DNA from: Flavobacteriaceae bacterium UBA4439
Lineage (GTDB): Bacteria > Bacteroidota > Bacteroidia > Flavobacteriales > Flavobacteriaceae
NCBI GenBank assembly: GCA_002390455.1
Contig: DGPN01000014.1
Location: forward strand, 1-44,631
Length of the DNA: 44,631 nucleotides
Reading direction: 5' to 3'
This document shows positions 41,935-44,631 of the stretch, one piece after another. A program made the position numbers and the translations under genes. Each line of letters opens with the position of its first letter. The stretch's first letter is position 1. Under the pieces are notes generated by a model. That model was not told the DNA's origin, searched no databases, and saw only the letters and a list, made by a program, of their open reading frames with translations.

Positions 41935-43785
41935 TTACGGATTACCGATTAAATGATCCATTCTTCTGTTGACCAAATCATTGGGTTTGTCATACCATTC
42001 AGGTGGAAAAATTTCTTTGGACAAATTAAATTTCAATTGAGGTCTTGAGCTTTTTACTAAGGCCAAACTGTTGAGAATGAGATTGGCTTCTGTCTCTGAT
42101 TTGGCGTTTTTCAGCAATGTGTCAACAATTCTGCGATCAACAGATTCCTGGTTCAGCAAAAGATATTCTAAGGCACGGGTGCGGACTAAGTTTTCATCAT
42201 CCTGTTCCAATAAGTTTTTGATTTGAGGCACCAATGATTTTGCCTTCTCTCCAAAAGAATTACAAACCACCAAGCCCCAATATCTTTTCCAAGGATTGTC
42301 ATCCTTCAATGCTTGATTAATTTTTTCTTGAACTTCTTCAAAACGGGATAAATTTAGATCCGCCACTTGCATCAATTCCTTGATTTCATCTTTATTGTTT
42401 TGTCCAAAGACGACAGGATTATCGAGGGCATGATCTAGCAAATAGGGTTCGGGATAAAAACTAAGATCGGGCAAGGCAAGAAGTTTTTCTTGTAGCTGCT
42501 TTCTCATCTGCGCCAAAATTTCTTGATGTTCGGGACTTGCCGAAAGGTCATTGACCTCGTGGGGATCTTGATCTATATCGTATAATCCCTCAGGGCCTCT
42601 GGACTCAAAAAATTGACGCTGTTTTGCGTTAAGCTTTCCATCATTATAAAGTGCTTCCCACTCCTGATAGGCAAGCATTTTGTATCGGTAAAAATTAAAT
42701 AAACCATCTATGTTAAAGGGCTGATAATTTCTGATGTACTTGTATTTCCCAACCCTTAAAGTTCTTATCAAGTCGTATTTCTCATCAAAGCGGTCGGCAT
42801 AACCAAAGGTTGAATTCTTTTTTTTCATTTTTGAGGCTTCTGAGTATGCTCCCAAAACCGCTGTTCCGTCAATACCCTTTGAAGGGGGAATCCCTGCCAA
42901 AGAAAGTACTGTAGGGGCCAAATCGACAAACTCAACAAAAGTCTCTGCCCTAGAACCTTTACTGTGATGAAAAAGGTGTTTCCACTTTTCAGGAACATAA
43001 ACTACCAAAGGAACTCGTAGTCCACTTTCGTAGGCATATCCCTTGCTTCTAGGCAATACCCCTCCGTGGTCACCAAAATAGAAAATGATAGTATCCTCCA
43101 TAAGCCCCTGGTCCTCTAGATCGGCAATGAATTTTCCCATTTGCTGGTCTGCCAATACATGTCTGTTCTGAAAATGGTGGTAGCTGTATCGGAAGGTTTT
43201 GGTATCAGGATGGTAAGGAAAAACTTTGATGTGTTCCAGATCTTCTTCTGCAGTATTATCTATCGCCACTTGGTCAAAATGTAGACTCCCCTCGTGGGTT
43301 ACGGTATGATTTTGTACATGAAAAAACGGTTGGCCCGGTTTTCTGTTTTTATAAGTTGCTTTTTTGGATGACTCATCCCACACGCCTTCGGGCATTATAA
43401 AATTGTAATCCTGTTTGTGATTATTGGTAGTATAATACCCCGCTTGTCTGAGGTAAAAGGGAAATGGCATCAGGCCCTGAGGAAGGGGAGCATGTTGGGC
43501 TCTTCGGTGGAATTGGGTGAAAACTCTGGGTGCATAGCAGCCAGTGATCAATGTACTTCGTGCCACGGAACAAACCGGGGCATTGGAAAAAGCATTGTCA
43601 AAAACAATCCCTTCTTTTGCCAGTTTCTCTATAACAGGCATGGAGACACCATCTTCGTTGTACAATTTCATATGGTGGGGAGCATTGTCCTCGGTAGTCA
43701 ACCAAACGATATTTGGAATAGACTGCTCTGTTGGACTACATGCTGCGTTGATCAGCAATAGGCCTAGCAAAAGTGATATACGCAT
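41935..43785 (-). CDS. Sulfatase (family S1) lipoprotein with C-terminal helical repeats
   Basis: Probably hydrolyzes sulfate esters or N-sulfates on a glycan outside the inner membrane. A short signal ends NAAC (Cys16, an imperfect lipobox). Metal-binding EDNAP is at about 32-36, the nucleophile region is CSVARSTLITG with Cys72 as the formylglycine precursor, and FYFGDHGG is the second metal site. The third position of the C-x-P/A-x-R motif is valine, as I recall for an N-sulfoglucosamine-type subgroup. Residues about 480-600 look like HEAT-type helical repeats. It follows the NIPSNAP gene by 3 bp. No maturase gene is in the window. Confidence 0.92.
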   Translation of the reverse strand: MRISLLLGLLLINAACSPTEQSIPNIVWLTTEDNAPHHMKLYNEDGVSMPVIEKLAKEGIVFDNAFSNAPVCSVARSTLITGCYAPRVFTQFHRRAQHAPLPQGLMPFPFYLRQAGYYTTNNHKQDYNFIMPEGVWDESSKKATYKNRKPGQPFFHVQNHTVTHEGSLHFDQVAIDNTAEEDLEHIKVFPYHPDTKTFRYSYHHFQNRHVLADQQMGKFIADLEDQGLMEDTIIFYFGDHGGVLPRSKGYAYESGLRVPLVVYVPEKWKHLFHHSKGSRAETFVEFVDLAPTVLSLAGIPPSKGIDGTAVLGAYSEASKMKKKNSTFGYADRFDEKYDLIRTLRVGKYKYIRNYQPFNIDGLFNFYRYKMLAYQEWEALYNDGKLNAKQRQFFESRGPEGLYDIDQDPHEVNDLSASPEHQEILAQMRKQLQEKLLALPDLSFYPEPYLLDHALDNPVVFGQNNKDEIKELMQVADLNLSRFEEVQEKINQALKDDNPWKRYWGLVVCNSFGEKAKSLVPQIKNLLEQDDENLVRTRALEYLLLNQESVDRRIVDTLLKNAKSETEANLILNSLALVKSSRPQLKFNLSKEIFPPEWYDKPNDLVNRRMDHLIGNP

Positions 43786-43788
43786 GGA

Positions 43789-44526
43789 TTATAATTGAGA
43801 GTACGACATGGGAGTTAAAAAAGCTCGGGTGATGGAGGAGCAACAACTGCCTTTGTATGCTGGGTCGCTTTTCAATCTAGTCCAAGTTGGGTGATCTGCA
43901 AACTGTCCCCAGTTTTCATTTCGTTCTTCTAAACTTTCAAAAGCCAACATATAGGTCAAACAAGGCATTCGATCTCCGGCAATTTTATCCCCAAAAAAAA
44001 CAGAACCAAAATCCAATTCACTAAACAATTCCAACTCCCCTTCATTGAACATATTGACTTTTCTTCGGTAGGCATCTTCGGAATGACTTTCATAAGTCCG
44101 TAGTTCAAAAAATCGATTTTTGTCATCGGGCTTCACCATTTTGGGCATTCCGTCAAAGGCCATGTAAAGGGACGTCTCATATCTATTGAAAATAGGCTTA
44201 TTCACGGGACTGAGTTCGGCAGAAGCTTTTTGTAGTTTGGCGTCTGTTTCCATTACAGACCGTGCTTGCAGATAAGTCTCCATATCGGCAAATGGGATAA
44301 ACACATAAATCTTTCTGGGCAAATCCTCTGAAACCTCTCGGAATACACCTATGTTGTTGATTCCTTGTTGATTGAGTAAAGGAATGAAATGATCCTCAAA
44401 ATAGGTGTTGAAGTTTTTAAAATTGGAATATTGAAAAAGCTCATAAGTTCTGATTTCATAAACTTCTTTCTGTCCAAAAAGATTGAGACAGTATATGAGT
44501 GCAATTGAAAGTAATACTTTTTTCAT
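43789..44526 (-). CDS. Exported NIPSNAP-family protein
   Basis: Signal peptide about 1-19 (ends NLFGQ). Two NIPSNAP/dimeric ferredoxin-like domains follow: about 22-125 (VYEIRTYEL, IYVFIPFADMETY) and about 138-245 (FFELRTYESHSEDAY, TYMLAFESLEERNENW). Function is unknown; bacterial members are often beside sulfatases or glycoside hydrolases, and here a sulfatase gene starts 3 bp downstream. That suggests a joint role in sulfated-glycan use, which is inference. The start ATG (44526) has a TATATTTA -7-like box 20-30 bp upstream on the minus strand. Confidence 0.88.
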   Translation of the reverse strand: MKKVLLSIALIYCLNLFGQKEVYEIRTYELFQYSNFKNFNTYFEDHFIPLLNQQGINNIGVFREVSEDLPRKIYVFIPFADMETYLQARSVMETDAKLQKASAELSPVNKPIFNRYETSLYMAFDGMPKMVKPDDKNRFFELRTYESHSEDAYRRKVNMFNEGELELFSELDFGSVFFGDKIAGDRMPCLTYMLAFESLEERNENWGQFADHPTWTRLKSDPAYKGSCCSSITRAFLTPMSYSQL

Positions 44527-44600
44527 GTTTGATATTTGTTAAGTGTAAATATAATTTTTTTTAATCAAGACATTAAATGCTAAAATATGGCCTATTGTAC

Positions 44601-44620
44601 AAAACAGAAAATGCTGTTTT
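44601..44620. terminator. Small symmetric hairpin, possible terminator of an outside gene
   Basis: AAAACAG (44601-44607), 6-nt loop, CTGTTTT (44614-44620): a perfect 7-bp inverted repeat with T-runs on both strands. It could end a gene from beyond the right edge transcribed leftward. There is no other clear element in 44527-44631. Confidence 0.3.
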
Positions 44621-44631
44621 TGGTTGAAAAA

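Overview
This window is a low-GC, densely packed chromosomal segment of a Bacteroidota bacterium, most likely marine and in the family Flavobacteriaceae. The evidence is lineage-typical gene content (a DUF4270 lipoprotein, a GT5-only glycogen synthase homologue, two CarboxypepD_reg-type TonB-dependent receptors, NADP-GDH, a zinc-less DksA-like protein and thymidine kinase) and promoters of the Bacteroidota type (TTTG or TTG, 17-19 bp, TAnnTTTG). Most genes have no Shine-Dalgarno sequence. About one gene in five starts with TTG or GTG. I see no tRNA, rRNA, insertion sequence, prophage or CRISPR array, and no gene-free stretch longer than 300 bp.

Layout. Bases 54-1091 encode a membrane-associated acyltransferase. 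Bases 1256-3895 (minus) encode a glycogen-synthase-like protein and a DUF4270 lipoprotein. Bases 3998-7553 are panC-panD-(YbhN-like)-radA. Bases 7611-12173 are gdhA, recO and a TonB-dependent receptor. Bases 12232-16702 are ileS-(dksA-like)-lspA. Then come 5-formyl-THF cyclo-ligase (minus), uvrC, a DUF3108 protein, an M23 lipoprotein and pgi. Bases 23060-26114 (minus) hold a conserved unknown gene, rsmI and recJ. Bases 26172-28981 are tdk-alr-asd. A small unknown gene (minus) and a CI-like HTH regulator (plus) diverge from a structured 254-bp control region at 29323-29576. Bases 30028-34861 (minus) are a fatty-acid/ribosome cluster in the order pdxA-yceD-rpmF-fabH-accB-accC. Next are a riboflavin synthase and a CPA1 antiporter.

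Between the antiporter and a GT2/GT39 glycosyltransferase pair lies a self-contained small transcription unit (about 36845-37016). The window ends with a second outer-membrane receptor and a minus-strand group of NIPSNAP protein, sulfatase and CDGSH protein.

The most unusual element is that small unit. It has a good housekeeping promoter, a 5' hairpin, two overlapping mini-ORFs, a 13-nt stretch matching an extended Shine-Dalgarno, and a strong intrinsic terminator. Bacteroidota ribosomes normally keep the anti-SD hidden, so this is a good candidate for an undescribed regulatory RNA or SD-dependent small protein. The second notable region is 29308-29400. There a perfect 13-bp inverted repeat carries facing TAnnTTTG boxes, followed by 19-bp-phased ATTTGGA repeats, between the HTH regulator and the unknown gene.

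Most other genes are housekeeping: cofactor synthesis (pantothenate, pyridoxine, riboflavin, folate), DNA repair (radA, recO, uvrC, recJ), translation (ileS, rpmF, rsmI) and cell envelope (lspA, M23, alr, fabH/acc, receptors, glycosyltransferases).
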